Notes: generated by a model from the sequence alone, not told the origin. A stretch of DNA of 64,000 nt from Nocardioides anomalus (GCF_011046535.1 NZ_CP049257.1:3906001-3970000); one strand, 5' to 3'. Shown: positions 1 to 8,392, counted from the stretch's first letter. Program-made: numbers and translations.

Positions 1-834
1 GCCGTGAACAAGATGGACCTCGTCGACTACGACCAGGCTACGTACGAGAAGATCCACGCCGAGTTCCGCTCGTTCGCGACCAAGCTCAACATCCCCGACC
101 TCGAGGTCATCCCGATCTCGGCCCTCAAGGGCGACAACGTCGTCGAGCGCTCCGAGCACATGGGCTGGTACTCCGGCCCCACCCTCATGCACCACCTCGA
201 GCACGTCCACGTCGCCTCGGACCGCGACCTCGTCGACGTCCGCTTCCCGGTGCAGTACGTCGTGCGTCCCAAGTCGGATGAGCACCACGACTACCGCGGG
301 TACGCCGGCCAGGTCGCCGGCGGCGTCCTCAAGCCGGGCGACGAGGTCGTCGTCCTCCCCAGCGGCATGACCAGCAAGATCGCCGGCATCGACCTCTTCG
401 ACCGTGAGATCTCCGAGGCCTACCCGCCCATGTCTGTCACGGTCCGGCTCGAGGACGACGTGGACGTCTCCCGCGGTGACCTCATCGCCCGCGTCAACAA
501 CGCCCCGCAGCCCAGCCAGGACATCGACGCGATGGTCTGCTGGATGACCACGCAGCCGCTGCGCCCGCGCCAGAAGCTGTCCATCAAGCACACCACGCGG
601 ACGGCGCGTGCACTGGTCAAGGACATCCAGTACCGCCTGGACGTCAACACGCTGCACCGCGACCAGGAGACCAAGGAGCTCGGCGTCAACGAGATCGGCC
701 GGATCCAGCTCCGCACGACGCAGCCGCTCCTGTGCGACCCGTACTCCAAGAACCGCACCACCGGCTCGTTCATCCTCATCGACGAGGCCACCGGGGTGAC
801 CGTCGGCGCCGGCATGATCAACAGCGGCAGCTGA
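1..834 (+). CDS. cysN: Sulfate adenylyltransferase subunit 1 CysN, 5' truncated by the window
   Basis: This is the GTPase subunit of ATP sulfurylase, which with CysD turns sulfate into adenosine phosphosulfate in the first step of assimilation. The frame is already open at base 1. The first residues contain the NKMD guanine-specificity motif (G4), followed by ISALKG (G5), so the P-loop and switch regions lie upstream of the window. The rest matches the EF-Tu-like beta-barrel domains 2 and 3 of CysN and ends with GAGMINSGS. No C-terminal APS kinase domain (CysC) is fused. It converges on the sseC-sseA operon across a strong hairpin at 857-891. Confidence 0.95.
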   Translation, partial: AVNKMDLVDYDQATYEKIHAEFRSFATKLNIPDLEVIPISALKGDNVVERSEHMGWYSGPTLMHHLEHVHVASDRDLVDVRFPVQYVVRPKSDEHHDYRGYAGQVAGGVLKPGDEVVVLPSGMTSKIAGIDLFDREISEAYPPMSVTVRLEDDVDVSRGDLIARVNNAPQPSQDIDAMVCWMTTQPLRPRQKLSIKHTTRTARALVKDIQYRLDVNTLHRDQETKELGVNEIGRIQLRTTQPLLCDPYSKNRTTGSFILIDEATGVTVGAGMINSGS

Positions 835-856
835 GCACAGCCGTCTGACCAGACGA

Positions 857-891
857 CGACACCGGCCGCCGTACGTCGGCGACCGGTGTCG
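857..891. terminator. Bidirectional hairpin between convergent cysN and sseC
   Basis: A perfect 9-bp stem, CGACACCGG at 857-865 with CCGGTGTCG at 883-891, encloses a second short inverted repeat around CGTACG. It sits between the stop codons of two convergent genes, so it can serve both strands. There is no clear T-tract, as is common in GC-rich actinobacteria. Confidence 0.6.
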
Positions 892-909
892 AGGTGTCGG
901 TGTCGGAGC

Positions 910-1206
910 TCAGATCGCGACGGTCACCTCGGCGACCGAGCCGACCTGGGCGTGCACCTTGCGGTCGACCGGGTCGGTGCGCGGCGCGAGGGTGCGCAGC
1001 GTCCAGTCGCCCTCGTTGGCGAAGAAGCGGAAGTGGCCGGTCGCGCTCGTCGGGACCTCGGCGGTGAACTCGCCGGTGCGGTCGAGCAGGCGGACGTAGG
1101 CATTGCCGACGGGCTCCTCACCGCGGACGACCTGGCCCTGGATGACGGCCTCCTTGGCCACGTCGACGCCGTCGAGGGAGAGGCCGCCGCGGGTCGCGCC
1201 GCACAT
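910..1206 (-). CDS. sseC: DUF1416 family protein, SseC-like
   Basis: This 98-residue protein begins MCGATRGG and belongs to DUF1416. That family is almost confined to actinobacteria and is normally encoded directly after a thiosulfate/mercaptopyruvate sulfurtransferase; the M. tuberculosis examples are called SseC. Its ATG shares one base with the TGA of sseA (TGATG), so the two are probably translationally coupled. The sequence looks like a small beta-sandwich (GQVVRGEEPVGNAYVRL, FRFFANEGDWTLRT). The conserved Cys at position 2 may be functional, but the biochemical role is unknown. Assignment is by family and context. Confidence 0.85.
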   Translation of the reverse strand: MCGATRGGLSLDGVDVAKEAVIQGQVVRGEEPVGNAYVRLLDRTGEFTAEVPTSATGHFRFFANEGDWTLRTLAPRTDPVDRKVHAQVGSVAEVTVAI

Positions 1207-2054
1207 CAGGCGTCGCCCTTCTCGTCGCCGAGGACCACGGGGACGCCGACGAGCGAGCCGTACTCGGTCCAGGAGCCGTCGTAGTTCTTGACGTTGTCCT
1301 GGCCGAGGAGCTCCTTGAGGACGAACCAGGTGTGCGAGGAGCGCTCGCCGATGCGGCAGTAGGCGATGGTGTCCTTGTCCCAGTCGACGCCCGCGTCGGA
1401 GTAGATCTCCTTGAGCTCGTCGTCGGACTTGAAGGTGCCGTCGTCGTTCGCGGCCTTGGACCACGGGACGTTGGCCGCGGTGGGGATGTGGCCGCCGCGC
1501 TGGGCCTGCTCCTGCGGGAGGTGCGCCGGGGCGAGCAGGCGGCCGGCGTACTCGTCGGGGCTGCGGACGTCGACGAGGTTCTGGGTGCCGATGGCCTCGA
1601 CGACCTCGTCGCGGAACGCGCGGATGCTGCTGTCCTGCTCCTGCGCGGTGTACGACGTCTTCTCCCGGCTCACGGCGTCGTCGGTCAGCTCGCGCGAGTC
1701 GAGCTCCCACTTCTTGCGGCCGCCGTCGAGGAGCTTGACGTCCTGGTGGCCGTAGAGCTTGAAGTACCAGTAGGCGTAGGCCGCGAACCAGTTGTTGTTG
1801 CCGCCGTACAGCACGATCGTGTCGTCGTTCGCCACGCCGCGGTCGGACAGGAGCGCCTCGAACTGCGCCTTGTTCACGAAGTCGCGTCGCACCTGGTCCT
1901 GCAGGTCGGTGGTCCAGTCGAGCTTGATGGCGCCCTTGATGTGGCCCTTGTCGTACGCCGTGGTGTCCTCGTCCACCTCGATCAGCACGACCTTCGGGTC
2001 GTCCAGGTGCTCCTCCACCCACTGGGCGGTGACGAGCGAGCTCTCGCGGGTCAT
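1206..2054 (-). CDS. sseA: Thiosulfate/3-mercaptopyruvate sulfurtransferase (two rhodanese domains)
   Basis: The 282-residue product has two tandem rhodanese domains. The N-terminal one is inactive (it includes YGGNNNWFAAYAYWYFKLYG). The C-terminal one carries the active-site loop CRIGERS, where the Cys accepts the persulfide sulfur. Such enzymes move sulfane sulfur from thiosulfate or mercaptopyruvate to cyanide or thiols. The ATG at 2054 is preferred over longer frames because AGAAGGA lies just upstream. It sits between a DUF4395 membrane protein and sseC in a sulfur operon behind a Cys leader peptide. Confidence 0.93.
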   Translation of the reverse strand: MTRESSLVTAQWVEEHLDDPKVVLIEVDEDTTAYDKGHIKGAIKLDWTTDLQDQVRRDFVNKAQFEALLSDRGVANDDTIVLYGGNNNWFAAYAYWYFKLYGHQDVKLLDGGRKKWELDSRELTDDAVSREKTSYTAQEQDSSIRAFRDEVVEAIGTQNLVDVRSPDEYAGRLLAPAHLPQEQAQRGGHIPTAANVPWSKAANDDGTFKSDDELKEIYSDAGVDWDKDTIAYCRIGERSSHTWFVLKELLGQDNVKNYDGSWTEYGSLVGVPVVLGDEKGDA

Positions 2055-2083
2055 CTGTTCCTTCTCTCTGTGTTTCTCTGGTG

Positions 2084-2536
2084 TCAGTGCGCGGCGCGCT
2101 TGATCAGGAGGTACATCTCGCAGCCCAGGCAGAACCGGAAGACCGCGTTGAGCAGCGCCGCGACGAGCGCGAAGCCGATGGCGACCTGGCCGAGGACGGT
2201 CAGACCGCTCCCGAAGCCGATGAGCGCCACCAAGGTGAAGACCAGCCCGACCGCCTGCGCGAACCGCGGCGGCGCCGGGTCCTCGAGCTCGTCGGGTGCG
2301 GCCAGGCGCGGACGCACGAACGTCCGGAACAGCCACGCGTGCGGGGTGTGCTGCACGCCGCGGGTCGCGCCGACCGCGAACAGCACCGCCTGGACGCCGG
2401 TCAGGACGGCCGCGGCGGTGGTCGGGAGCAGCAGGACGACCACCAGCACCACGGCGGTGAGGCCCGCGGTGAACTGCGGCCCGCGCGGGTCGATGCCGGC
2501 GGACGCCGGCGTGCGCTGCTGCGCGGTGGTGGTCAT
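2084..2536 (-). CDS. DUF4395 family membrane protein
   Basis: The 150-residue product has about four hydrophobic segments (near residues 25-45, 47-60, 95-113 and 116-130). It ends with the family-typical Cys pair in CLGCEMYLL. DUF4395 proteins are commonly encoded beside rhodaneses and thioredoxins in actinobacteria. A role in sulfur or thiol handling at the membrane is plausible, but no activity is established. It is the first full-length gene after the leader peptide at 2633-2698 and is 29 nt from sseA. Confidence 0.85.
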   Translation of the reverse strand: MTTTAQQRTPASAGIDPRGPQFTAGLTAVVLVVVLLLPTTAAAVLTGVQAVLFAVGATRGVQHTPHAWLFRTFVRPRLAAPDELEDPAPPRFAQAVGLVFTLVALIGFGSGLTVLGQVAIGFALVAALLNAVFRFCLGCEMYLLIKRAAH

Positions 2537-2632
2537 GGCTCTCCTGATCGCGTGCGGTCGCGGGACGGGCTGGTCCCGGGCGTGCGACGTACTGCGGTGC
2601 GGCCGTCGTGAGCGACGGTCAGCGGCAGTGCG
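2537..2632 (-). promoter_or_regulatory. Putative attenuator region between leader peptide and DUF4395 gene
   Basis: This 96-nt spacer holds two inverted repeats: CCGTCG (2603-2608) with CGACGG (2613-2618), loop 4, and CGGGAC (2561-2566) with GTCCCG (2573-2578), loop 6. Their position directly after a short Cys-containing reading frame is what a translation-coupled attenuator would need. Alternative pairing was not computed. Confidence 0.45.
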
Positions 2633-2698
2633 TCAGGAGGGCCGACACAGCGACGAGCGCACGCGGCAGTGGTCCACTGCGCGGCGGCGGGTCAGCAT
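2633..2698 (-). CDS. Cysteine-type leader peptide upstream of sulfur operon
   Basis: This 21-residue frame begins MLTRRRAVDHCRV and has a second Cys four residues from its end (SLCRPS). Short Arg-rich, Cys-containing peptides of the pattern (R)RxVDLCRxxSxLC are known upstream of actinobacterial sulfur genes. In mycobacteria, cysteine-dependent ribosome stalling on such frames controls the downstream operon. Here it precedes DUF4395-sseA-sseC. GAAGGG lies upstream of the ATG and a -10 element (TACTCT) lies at 2717-2722. Function is inferred from sequence pattern and position. Confidence 0.7.
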   Translation of the reverse strand: MLTRRRAVDHCRVRSSLCRPS

Positions 2699-2716
2699 GG
2701 TCGTCGACACCCTTCG

Positions 2717-2747
2717 AGAGTAGGGCGCGACCGGTAGCCCGGCCCAA
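2717..2747 (-). promoter_or_regulatory. Predicted promoter of the sulfur operon
   Basis: Reading the minus strand, TTGGGC (2747-2742) is followed after 19 nt by TACTCT (2722-2717). This would start transcription just upstream of the leader peptide ATG at 2698. Confidence 0.5.
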
Positions 2748-2804
2748 CCGACGTCTCGCTTTGTGGACAGGTGTTCCACGGTATGAGACGCCTCGAGCAC
2801 GCCC

Positions 2805-2810
2805 TATCCT
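2805..2810 (+). promoter_or_regulatory. -10 hexamer TATCCT for leaderless gmd
   Basis: TATCCT ends 6 nt before the GTG of gmd and no ribosome binding site intervenes. This matches the leaderless arrangement seen at many genes in the window. Confidence 0.55.
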
Positions 2811-2816
2811 CCTCGG

Positions 2817-3791
2817 GTGGTCAAGCGCGCCTTCGTCACCGGCATCACCGGGCAGGACGGCTCGTACCTGGCCGAGCTGCTCCTCGAGAAGGGCTACGAG
2901 GTCCACGGCCTCGTGCGGCGCTCGTCGACGATCAACCGGGGGCGGATCGACCACATCGCCGACCCCGACCTGCACCTGCACTACGGGGACCTGACCGACG
3001 GCGTGAGCATCGTCAACCTGATCCACGCCATCGAGCCGCACGAGGTCTACAACCTCGGCGCGCAGAGCCACGTCAAGGTCTCCTTCGAGATGCCGGAGTA
3101 CACCGCGTCGACCGACGGCATCGGGGCCCTGCGGCTGCTCGAGGCGATCCGGGCCGCGGAGATCGACTGCCGCTTCTACCAGGCGTCGACGTCGGAGATG
3201 TTCGGAGCGAGCGCACCGCCGCAGAACGAGACGACGCCGTTCCACCCGCGGTCGCCGTACGGCGCGGCCAAGCTCTACGCGCACTACGTGACGACCAACT
3301 ACCGCGAGGCGTACGGCGTCTTCGCGTGCTCGGGGATCCTCTTCAACCACGAGTCGCCGCGACGCGGCGAGAACTTCCTGACCCGCAAGGTCACGCTCGG
3401 TGTGGCGGCGATCGTGCTGGGGGTGCGCGACTCGCTGCAGCTCGGGAACCTCGACGCGGTGCGGGACTGGGGCTACGCGCCGGAGTACGTCGAGGGCATG
3501 TGGCGGATGCTGCAGCAGGACGAGCCCGGTGACTTCGTGCTGGCCACGGGCCAGGGGCGCACGGTGCGGCAGTTCGTCCAGACCGCGTTCGAGCACGCCG
3601 GGCTGGACTGGGAGCAGTACGTCACCCACGACGAGCAGTACGAGCGGCCGACCGAGGTGCACTCGCTCATCGGCGACCCGAGCCGGGCGCGTGAGGTGCT
3701 GGGCTGGAAGGCCGAGACCGACCCCGACCAGCTGGCGCGGCTCATGGTGGACGCCGACATCGAGCAGCTGCGCCGGCTGCTCGGCAGCTGA
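2817..3791 (+). CDS. gmd: GDP-mannose 4,6-dehydratase
   Basis: This 324-residue short-chain dehydrogenase converts GDP-D-mannose to GDP-4-keto-6-deoxy-D-mannose, the precursor of fucose, rhamnose and related deoxysugars for surface glycans. The N-terminal [16 protein letters not shown] is the Gmd NADP-binding signature. The catalytic Ser/Thr region is STSEMFG and the catalytic Tyr and Lys are in [13 protein letters not shown]-sugar contacts include [11 protein letters not shown]. Length is close to the usual 320-370. No partner epimerase/reductase lies next to it, so the final sugar cannot be told. It converges on the next gene with a 7-nt gap. Confidence 0.95.
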   Translation: MVKRAFVTGITGQDGSYLAELLLEKGYEVHGLVRRSSTINRGRIDHIADPDLHLHYGDLTDGVSIVNLIHAIEPHEVYNLGAQSHVKVSFEMPEYTASTDGIGALRLLEAIRAAEIDCRFYQASTSEMFGASAPPQNETTPFHPRSPYGAAKLYAHYVTTNYREAYGVFACSGILFNHESPRRGENFLTRKVTLGVAAIVLGVRDSLQLGNLDAVRDWGYAPEYVEGMWRMLQQDEPGDFVLATGQGRTVRQFVQTAFEHAGLDWEQYVTHDEQYERPTEVHSLIGDPSRAREVLGWKAETDPDQLARLMVDADIEQLRRLLGS

Positions 3792-3798
3792 CCCCCAC

Positions 3799-5091
3799 TC
3801 AGTCGCTCAGGTAGCCGTGGGCGACGGCCCACTGCGACCAGAGCAGCAGCCGGACCCGCGAGGTGGGGTGCCAGCCGAAACCGGTCTCCTCGGCGAGACG
3901 CTCGGTGCTCGTGGGGTGCACGCTCACCTCGGCAGCGATCCGACCGGCTTCCCGGATGCGCTGCGGGTGCAGCTTCCGCGAGTTCGGCGGGAAGCCGGTG
4001 AGGAGCGCCACGGCGTCCTGCGCCCGGGCAAACCGGATCGCCATCCAAGCCGTGGCCTCATCGGCGTCCCTGATGGCGGCGGGGCGCCGCAGGCTGCGCC
4101 AGAGCTCGGCACGGCTGAACGACAGCTCGACCACGGTGAGGGGTGCGCCGCCACGCACCGAACGCGCCGGCGTGTCCACGATCTCGCTGCCGATCGCCAC
4201 CGTGTGGAGCGCCGCGATCGCGTCGGACGTCTCCTGGCCGAACTCCTCGGCGACGCCCCGCCTCACCGTGTCGCCGAGGGTGAGGTCGAGCTGCTGCGCG
4301 CCGTCGAGTCGCCGGCCGACCTCGACCTGCTCCTCGAACGACACCGACCAGGCGTTGGGGTGGAAGTCGGTGCGGCTGTTCCGCAGCGACCACACCACCC
4401 AGCCGTCCGCCGTCATGAGGACGTTGTGCGAGCACAGGACCCCCGGGTAGGGGATCGACTCGTCGAGTCCGAACACCGAGACGTCGCCGTTGGCCGAGGC
4501 GAAGGCCGAAGGGTGGTGGCTGACCCAGGTGGCCAGCTCGTAGTCGAACGGTGCGCAGTCCAGCTCGTGCACCGAGTCGCTGAGGAGGTTGGACGCACGG
4601 ACGAGAGCCGCCTTCTTCCGGTGCGGCTGGCGAGGCTCGACCAGGTCGGAGGGGACGCCTTCGTAGGTCGAGGGAGTGAGAGCGGGGTGCGTCAGACGGA
4701 TGTGGATGTCGTCCGCCGGGATGCCGACGTACTTCCACCAGTAAGCGAAGTACTCGTCGAACCACCGCGCGCGGTCCGCGATCTCCGACCACCACGTGCC
4801 GACACCCTGCGAGTGCGCACGGTCCATCTCCCGCGCGGGGGTGCCGCGCTGGTCGGCGGTGGGGCGCAGGAGGGTCGCCACCTCGTCGCGCGGTGCCGTC
4901 AGGACGTTGAGGACCACGACACCGACGGGCACCGCTGCCAGGATCCCCGCCACCGCGACGACGTTCACCCACGGTGAGAGCACGGGCGCTCCGAGCAGTG
5001 CGTAGATCGTCAGCGCGCCGACGTAGACGGTCTTGATGGTGGGGACGAGGCCGAGGACCAGCCGTCTCGCGCGGACCACGGCGCTGGGCAC
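3799..5091 (-). CDS. Membrane-anchored protein with Nudix-like region, unknown function
   Basis: The 430-residue product has two hydrophobic segments near residues 18-38 and 43-63, then a long soluble part. The stretch VRRGVAEEFGQE near residue 275 resembles the REUxEExG core of a Nudix box, and VLMTADGWVVWSLRNS resembles the start of a Nudix fold. The canonical upstream Gly/Glu spacing is poor, so hydrolase activity is doubtful. The C-terminal 40 residues (EETGFGWHPTSRVRLLLWSQ) are rich in Trp and Arg. The GTG start lies 6 nt after a TACGCT hexamer. Alternatively it is a non-catalytic ligand-binding Nudix homologue. Confidence 0.55.
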   Translation of the reverse strand: MPSAVVRARRLVLGLVPTIKTVYVGALTIYALLGAPVLSPWVNVVAVAGILAAVPVGVVVLNVLTAPRDEVATLLRPTADQRGTPAREMDRAHSQGVGTWWSEIADRARWFDEYFAYWWKYVGIPADDIHIRLTHPALTPSTYEGVPSDLVEPRQPHRKKAALVRASNLLSDSVHELDCAPFDYELATWVSHHPSAFASANGDVSVFGLDESIPYPGVLCSHNVLMTADGWVVWSLRNSRTDFHPNAWSVSFEEQVEVGRRLDGAQQLDLTLGDTVRRGVAEEFGQETSDAIAALHTVAIGSEIVDTPARSVRGGAPLTVVELSFSRAELWRSLRRPAAIRDADEATAWMAIRFARAQDAVALLTGFPPNSRKLHPQRIREAGRIAAEVSVHPTSTERLAEETGFGWHPTSRVRLLLWSQWAVAHGYLSD

Positions 5092-5097
5092 AGCGCG

Positions 5098-5103
5098 AGC
5101 GTA
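5098..5103 (-). promoter_or_regulatory. -10 hexamer TACGCT, leaderless
   Basis: TACGCT on the minus strand ends 6 nt before the GTG at 5091, which supports that start and a leaderless mRNA. Confidence 0.5.
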
Positions 5104-5121
5104 GGTGCCGGCGGAGCCGGA

Positions 5122-5568
5122 TCAGGCCAGCGGCGCGAGCGAGGCGATGACGGCCTGCTTCGTCGGAGCGCCGGAGGCGCGGGTGACCTCGCGTCCGTCT
5201 GGATCGAGGACGAGGGTCGTCGGGGTGCGCAAGATGCCGAGGCGGCGGACCAGGTCGAGGTGGTGCTCGGCGTCGACCTCGAGGTGGGTGACGCCGGGGA
5301 CGATGCGGGCGACGTCCTCCAGGGTGCGGCGGGTGGCGCGGCAGGGGGCACAGAAGGCGCTGGAGAACTGCAGCAGGGTGGCGCGCTCGCCCAGCTGACC
5401 GTCGTACGCCGTGCCGGCGAGCACGGAGGCGACCGTCGGCTCGGACGTGGGGGCGGCACCGCGGACGGCGCGGGTGCCGCGGAAGCGGCCGTCGGAGGCG
5501 GCGCGGTGGAGGCCGAGGCCGAGGGCGGCGACGACCGCGACGGCGATGACGACCAGACCCGTTCCCAC
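5122..5568 (-). CDS. Membrane-anchored thioredoxin-like protein (ThiX-like)
   Basis: The 148-residue product has one N-terminal membrane segment (TGLVVIAVAVVAALGLGL) and a thioredoxin fold with the redox motif FCAPC near residue 74. The cis-Pro loop is RTPTTLVLD. The topology suggests an extracytoplasmic thiol-disulfide protein. M. tuberculosis has a thioredoxin (ThiX, Rv0816c) at the equivalent place beside sulfurtransferase, sseC and glnR, so this is probably the local counterpart. The GTG start at 5568 is the best in-frame choice before the signal segment. No strong ribosome binding site is visible. Confidence 0.8.
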   Translation of the reverse strand: MGTGLVVIAVAVVAALGLGLHRAASDGRFRGTRAVRGAAPTSEPTVASVLAGTAYDGQLGERATLLQFSSAFCAPCRATRRTLEDVARIVPGVTHLEVDAEHHLDLVRRLGILRTPTTLVLDPDGREVTRASGAPTKQAVIASLAPLA

Positions 5569-5628
5569 GTGTGGGGGAACGGGGGCGCCGGGCGCCGCAT
5601 TCCCGCGGGTGCGTGCGACCCTCGGTCC

Positions 5629-6048
5629 GTGCTGGTGCCACGTCGGGTCCTGTGGGCGGCCCTGCTGGTGTGGTGCGGGGTGCTGGCGCTGGCGCTGCTG
5701 GCGCCGTCGTCGGCCGAGCAGTCGGCGCTGGTGGAGCACGTGCGGGACGTGGGGCTGCGGTTGGGGTTCTCGCCGGAGACGGCGACACCGGTGCGGGCGG
5801 AGTTCCTGGCCAACGCGGCGATCCTGGCGCCGGTGTCGGCGCTGGGGTCGCTGCTGTGGGCGCGGACCCGGTGGCAGGACTGGACGGCGATCGCGTTCGT
5901 GCTGTCCACGGGCGTCGAGCTGTTCCAGGGGCTGTTCCTCAGCCACCGCACGCCGTCCACGGTGGACGTCGTGGCCAACACGCTGGGCGGCCTGGCGGGC
6001 GCCCTCGTGGTCGAGGTCGTGCGGAGGGTGCGGCGCCGGTCCGCGTGA
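5629..6048 (+). CDS. VanZ-like family membrane protein
   Basis: The 139-residue product is a small polytopic membrane protein with about four hydrophobic segments. It has the VanZ-like ending in which an acidic residue and an Asp lie in the last helices (STGVELFQGLFL, STVDVVANTLGGLAGA). VanZ-like proteins are common in actinobacteria and only loosely linked to glycopeptide tolerance, so no resistance should be assumed. The GTG at 5629 lies 6 nt after GACCCT, a weak -10. A second in-frame GTG at 5635 is possible. It is divergent from the thioredoxin gene. Confidence 0.8.
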   Translation: MLVPRRVLWAALLVWCGVLALALLAPSSAEQSALVEHVRDVGLRLGFSPETATPVRAEFLANAAILAPVSALGSLLWARTRWQDWTAIAFVLSTGVELFQGLFLSHRTPSTVDVVANTLGGLAGALVVEVVRRVRRRSA

Positions 6049-6060
6049 CAGGATCGGGAG

Positions 6061-6435
6061 GTGCAGACCGGACGGGCGCTGGCGGTGGTGCGCAAGGCCG
6101 CGCCCACGCTGGCCCTGCTGGCGCCGAAGCTGCTCGACGCCGAGACGCGTGAGCGGCTGGTCGAGGCCGGGAAGGGCCTGGCCGCGCGGTCGCCGCGCCG
6201 TCAGCTCGCGGCCAAGGTCGAGGTGACCGCGCTCCTGGCCGAGCGGATGGCCGCGGAGGCCCGTACGCCGGAGGAGCGGGACCGGGCGGCCGCGTGGAAC
6301 GAGCGGGCGCGCAAGCTGCGGATCCGGCTGGACCTGCCGGTGGTCGGTCGGAAGGCACGGGCCGAGCACCGCAGGTCGGTCCTCGAGCAGCTCGGGCGGC
6401 TCCAGGCCGAGATGGACCGTGAGCTCGACGTCTAG
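6061..6435 (+). CDS. Hypothetical protein, helical and basic
   Basis: The 124-residue product is Ala/Arg/Glu/Leu-rich and predicted almost entirely helical. It has no signal peptide and no recognised domain. CAGGA at 6049-6053 gives a reasonable ribosome binding site for the GTG. It follows the VanZ-like gene by 12 nt and may share its transcript. Its TAG stop overlaps the TAG of the convergent histidine kinase within the palindrome CTAG at 6432-6435. Confidence 0.6.
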   Translation: MQTGRALAVVRKAAPTLALLAPKLLDAETRERLVEAGKGLAARSPRRQLAAKVEVTALLAERMAAEARTPEERDRAAAWNERARKLRIRLDLPVVGRKARAEHRRSVLEQLGRLQAEMDRELDV

Positions 6436-7925
6436 CCCAGCGGGAGCTCGACGCGGAAGGTGCTGCCCTCCCCCGGGCGCCCGGTGACGCTGACGCGACC
6501 GCCGTGGGCGTCGACGATCGAGCGGACGATCGAGAGGCCGAGGCCCGCACCGGGGATGTGGCGCGAGGCGGCGTCGGCGCCGCGGAAGAAGCGGCTGAAC
6601 AGCCGGCCGACCTCGTCGGGGTCCACGCCGATGCCGGTGTCGGCGACGGTGAGCTCGAGGCCGTCCGGCGAGGCGTCGAGGCGTACGGCGACCGAGCCGC
6701 CGGGCTCGGTGTACTTCACGGCGTTCCCGAGCAGGTTGTCGACCACCTGGCGCAGCCGCGGGCCGTCGACGTCGGCGAGGACGGGCGAGGCGGGCACGTC
6801 GACGGAGAGGTCGAGGCCGGCCGCGACGGCGGCGGGGCGCACGGCGTCCGCCGCCTCGACCACGAGCACACCGACGTCGACCTCTGAGCGCGCGAGCCGC
6901 ACCCGGCCGTCGGTCAGCTGCGCGACGGTGAGCAGGTCGGCGACGAGCTCGCGCAGGCGGATCGCGTTGCGCTCCATGACGTCGAGACGGTCGTGCACGT
7001 GCGCGGGCACGTCGTCGAGGTCGCGCAGCAGCTCCAGGTTGCCGAGCACCGAGGTCAGGGGCGTGCGCAGCTCGTGGGAGACCGCGGCCACGAAGTGGTC
7101 CTTGGCCGCGAGCGCGCGGACCAGGTCGGTGACGTCGTTGTAGGCGAGCACGGCGCCGAGGTGGTCGCCCTCGGGCGTGTGGATGGCCCGCGAGGAGACC
7201 GCGAGGGCGCGCCGGGTGGCGGGGTCCGCACCGACCTCGATGATGAGGTCGTCGAACTCCTCCCCCGCCTCCGCCCGGTTCGACGGCAGCTCGTGCGCCT
7301 CCAGGCGACGTCCCGAGGGGCTGAACAGGTCGCCGGGCCGACCCGCCCGGCCGTCGGCGCCCTCGGGGTGGGCGAGCTCGATGAAGTCCTGGTGCCGGCG
7401 GTTGGTCACGACGTACCCGCCGGTCTCGTGCACCGCCACGCCCACGTCGACGGAGTCGAGGACGGCCTGCAGGTAGCGGTGCTGGCGCTCGAGCTCGTCC
7501 GACGTGGCCGCCAGGCGCTCGGCGTACTGCACGGCCTCGGTGACGTCGAGGATCTGCGAGACGAAGTGCAGCGGCGTGCCGTCCGCACCCCGGATCAGCG
7601 CGACCGACAGGTCGCCGTGCACGACGTGGCCGTCGGCGTGGAGGTAGCGCTTGCGCAGGCGGTACGACGACCGCTCGCCCGCCAGCGTGGCCGCGACGAG
7701 GGCCAGGTCGGCCGCCAGGTCGTCGGGGTGGGTGATCTGCTGGAAGGTGAGCGCGCGGATCTGCTCCTCGGTGTGGCCGAGCATCTCGCACAGCGCGCGG
7801 TTCGCGCTCAGCAGCCGTCCGTCGGGCGCGACCAGCGTGGTGCCGACCGGCGAGTGCTCGACGGTCATCCGCCACAGCACCTCGCCGCCGACGAGCTCCA
7901 CCGACTCGACCGGCTCGACGGTCAT
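6432..7925 (-). CDS. Cytosolic PAS-PAS sensor histidine kinase
   Basis: The 497-residue product has a PAS domain near residues 20-130 and a second PAS-like region near 150-270. These are followed by a HisKA dimerisation domain with H-box FVAAVSHELRTPL and a HATPase domain with N-box NLLGNAVKY, G1 DTGIGVD and G2 GAGLGLSIV. There is no membrane segment, so it senses an internal cue such as redox state or a small ligand. The start at 7925 is chosen because GGAGGGGG lies upstream. No obvious cognate response regulator lies beside it; GlnR across moaD is an orphan type in other actinobacteria. The partner is therefore unknown. Confidence 0.9.
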   Translation of the reverse strand: MTVEPVESVELVGGEVLWRMTVEHSPVGTTLVAPDGRLLSANRALCEMLGHTEEQIRALTFQQITHPDDLAADLALVAATLAGERSSYRLRKRYLHADGHVVHGDLSVALIRGADGTPLHFVSQILDVTEAVQYAERLAATSDELERQHRYLQAVLDSVDVGVAVHETGGYVVTNRRHQDFIELAHPEGADGRAGRPGDLFSPSGRRLEAHELPSNRAEAGEEFDDLIIEVGADPATRRALAVSSRAIHTPEGDHLGAVLAYNDVTDLVRALAAKDHFVAAVSHELRTPLTSVLGNLELLRDLDDVPAHVHDRLDVMERNAIRLRELVADLLTVAQLTDGRVRLARSEVDVGVLVVEAADAVRPAAVAAGLDLSVDVPASPVLADVDGPRLRQVVDNLLGNAVKYTEPGGSVAVRLDASPDGLELTVADTGIGVDPDEVGRLFSRFFRGADAASRHIPGAGLGLSIVRSIVDAHGGRVSVTGRPGEGSTFRVELPLG

Positions 7926-8009
7926 GCCAGCCCCCTCCGGAACCTGCGCGCCCACCCCGACAGGACCACGGTCGCAGAAACCGGGCCCGCGTGGGAGCGG
8001 ATCCGCCGG

Positions 8010-8285
8010 TCAGCCGCCTGCGAAGGGCGGCAGGAACTCCACCGAGGCGCCCGGCTCGACGATGTACGTCGCGGGGTCGGCTCGCCCGACCGGCTGCTCG
8101 CCGACCAGCGTCGAGCAGGCCGCCAGCACCTCCGCGAGCCGGGTGTCAGGGTGCAGGGCCACGACCGCACGGCGCAGCTCGGCCAGCGTCAGGGGTCCGT
8201 TCACCGCGACGTCATCGGAGCCCGTCCCGGCGGCGGCTTTCGCGGCGGCCCAGTAACGGACGTGGATGACGTTCGTCTCAAGCAC
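8010..8285 (-). CDS. moaD: MoaD/ThiS family sulfur carrier protein
   Basis: The 91-residue ubiquitin-like protein ends in PPFAGG, the diglycine tail that is adenylated and thiocarboxylated in MoaD. It is the small subunit of molybdopterin synthase, or a ThiS-type carrier. A GGAAGGA ribosome binding site lies 8 nt before the GTG start. No other molybdenum cofactor gene is present, so the pathway is assigned by sequence alone. It is divergent from glnR. Confidence 0.85.
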   Translation of the reverse strand: MLETNVIHVRYWAAAKAAAGTGSDDVAVNGPLTLAELRRAVVALHPDTRLAEVLAACSTLVGEQPVGRADPATYIVEPGASVEFLPPFAGG

Positions 8286-8392
8286 GGGTTGGATCCTTCC
8301 AATTGGTCCGCTGGGTTACCTATTCTGTTCCCTCACAAGCCGGAGCCCGACGTCGTGCCTCGGTCCGTACCCAGTCCTGGGAGGACCCCCTG

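Noticed and set aside
5629..6048. VanZ-like protein as a glycopeptide resistance gene
   Set aside because: No vanHAX or vanRS genes accompany it; the VanZ-like family is common in actinobacteria without resistance.
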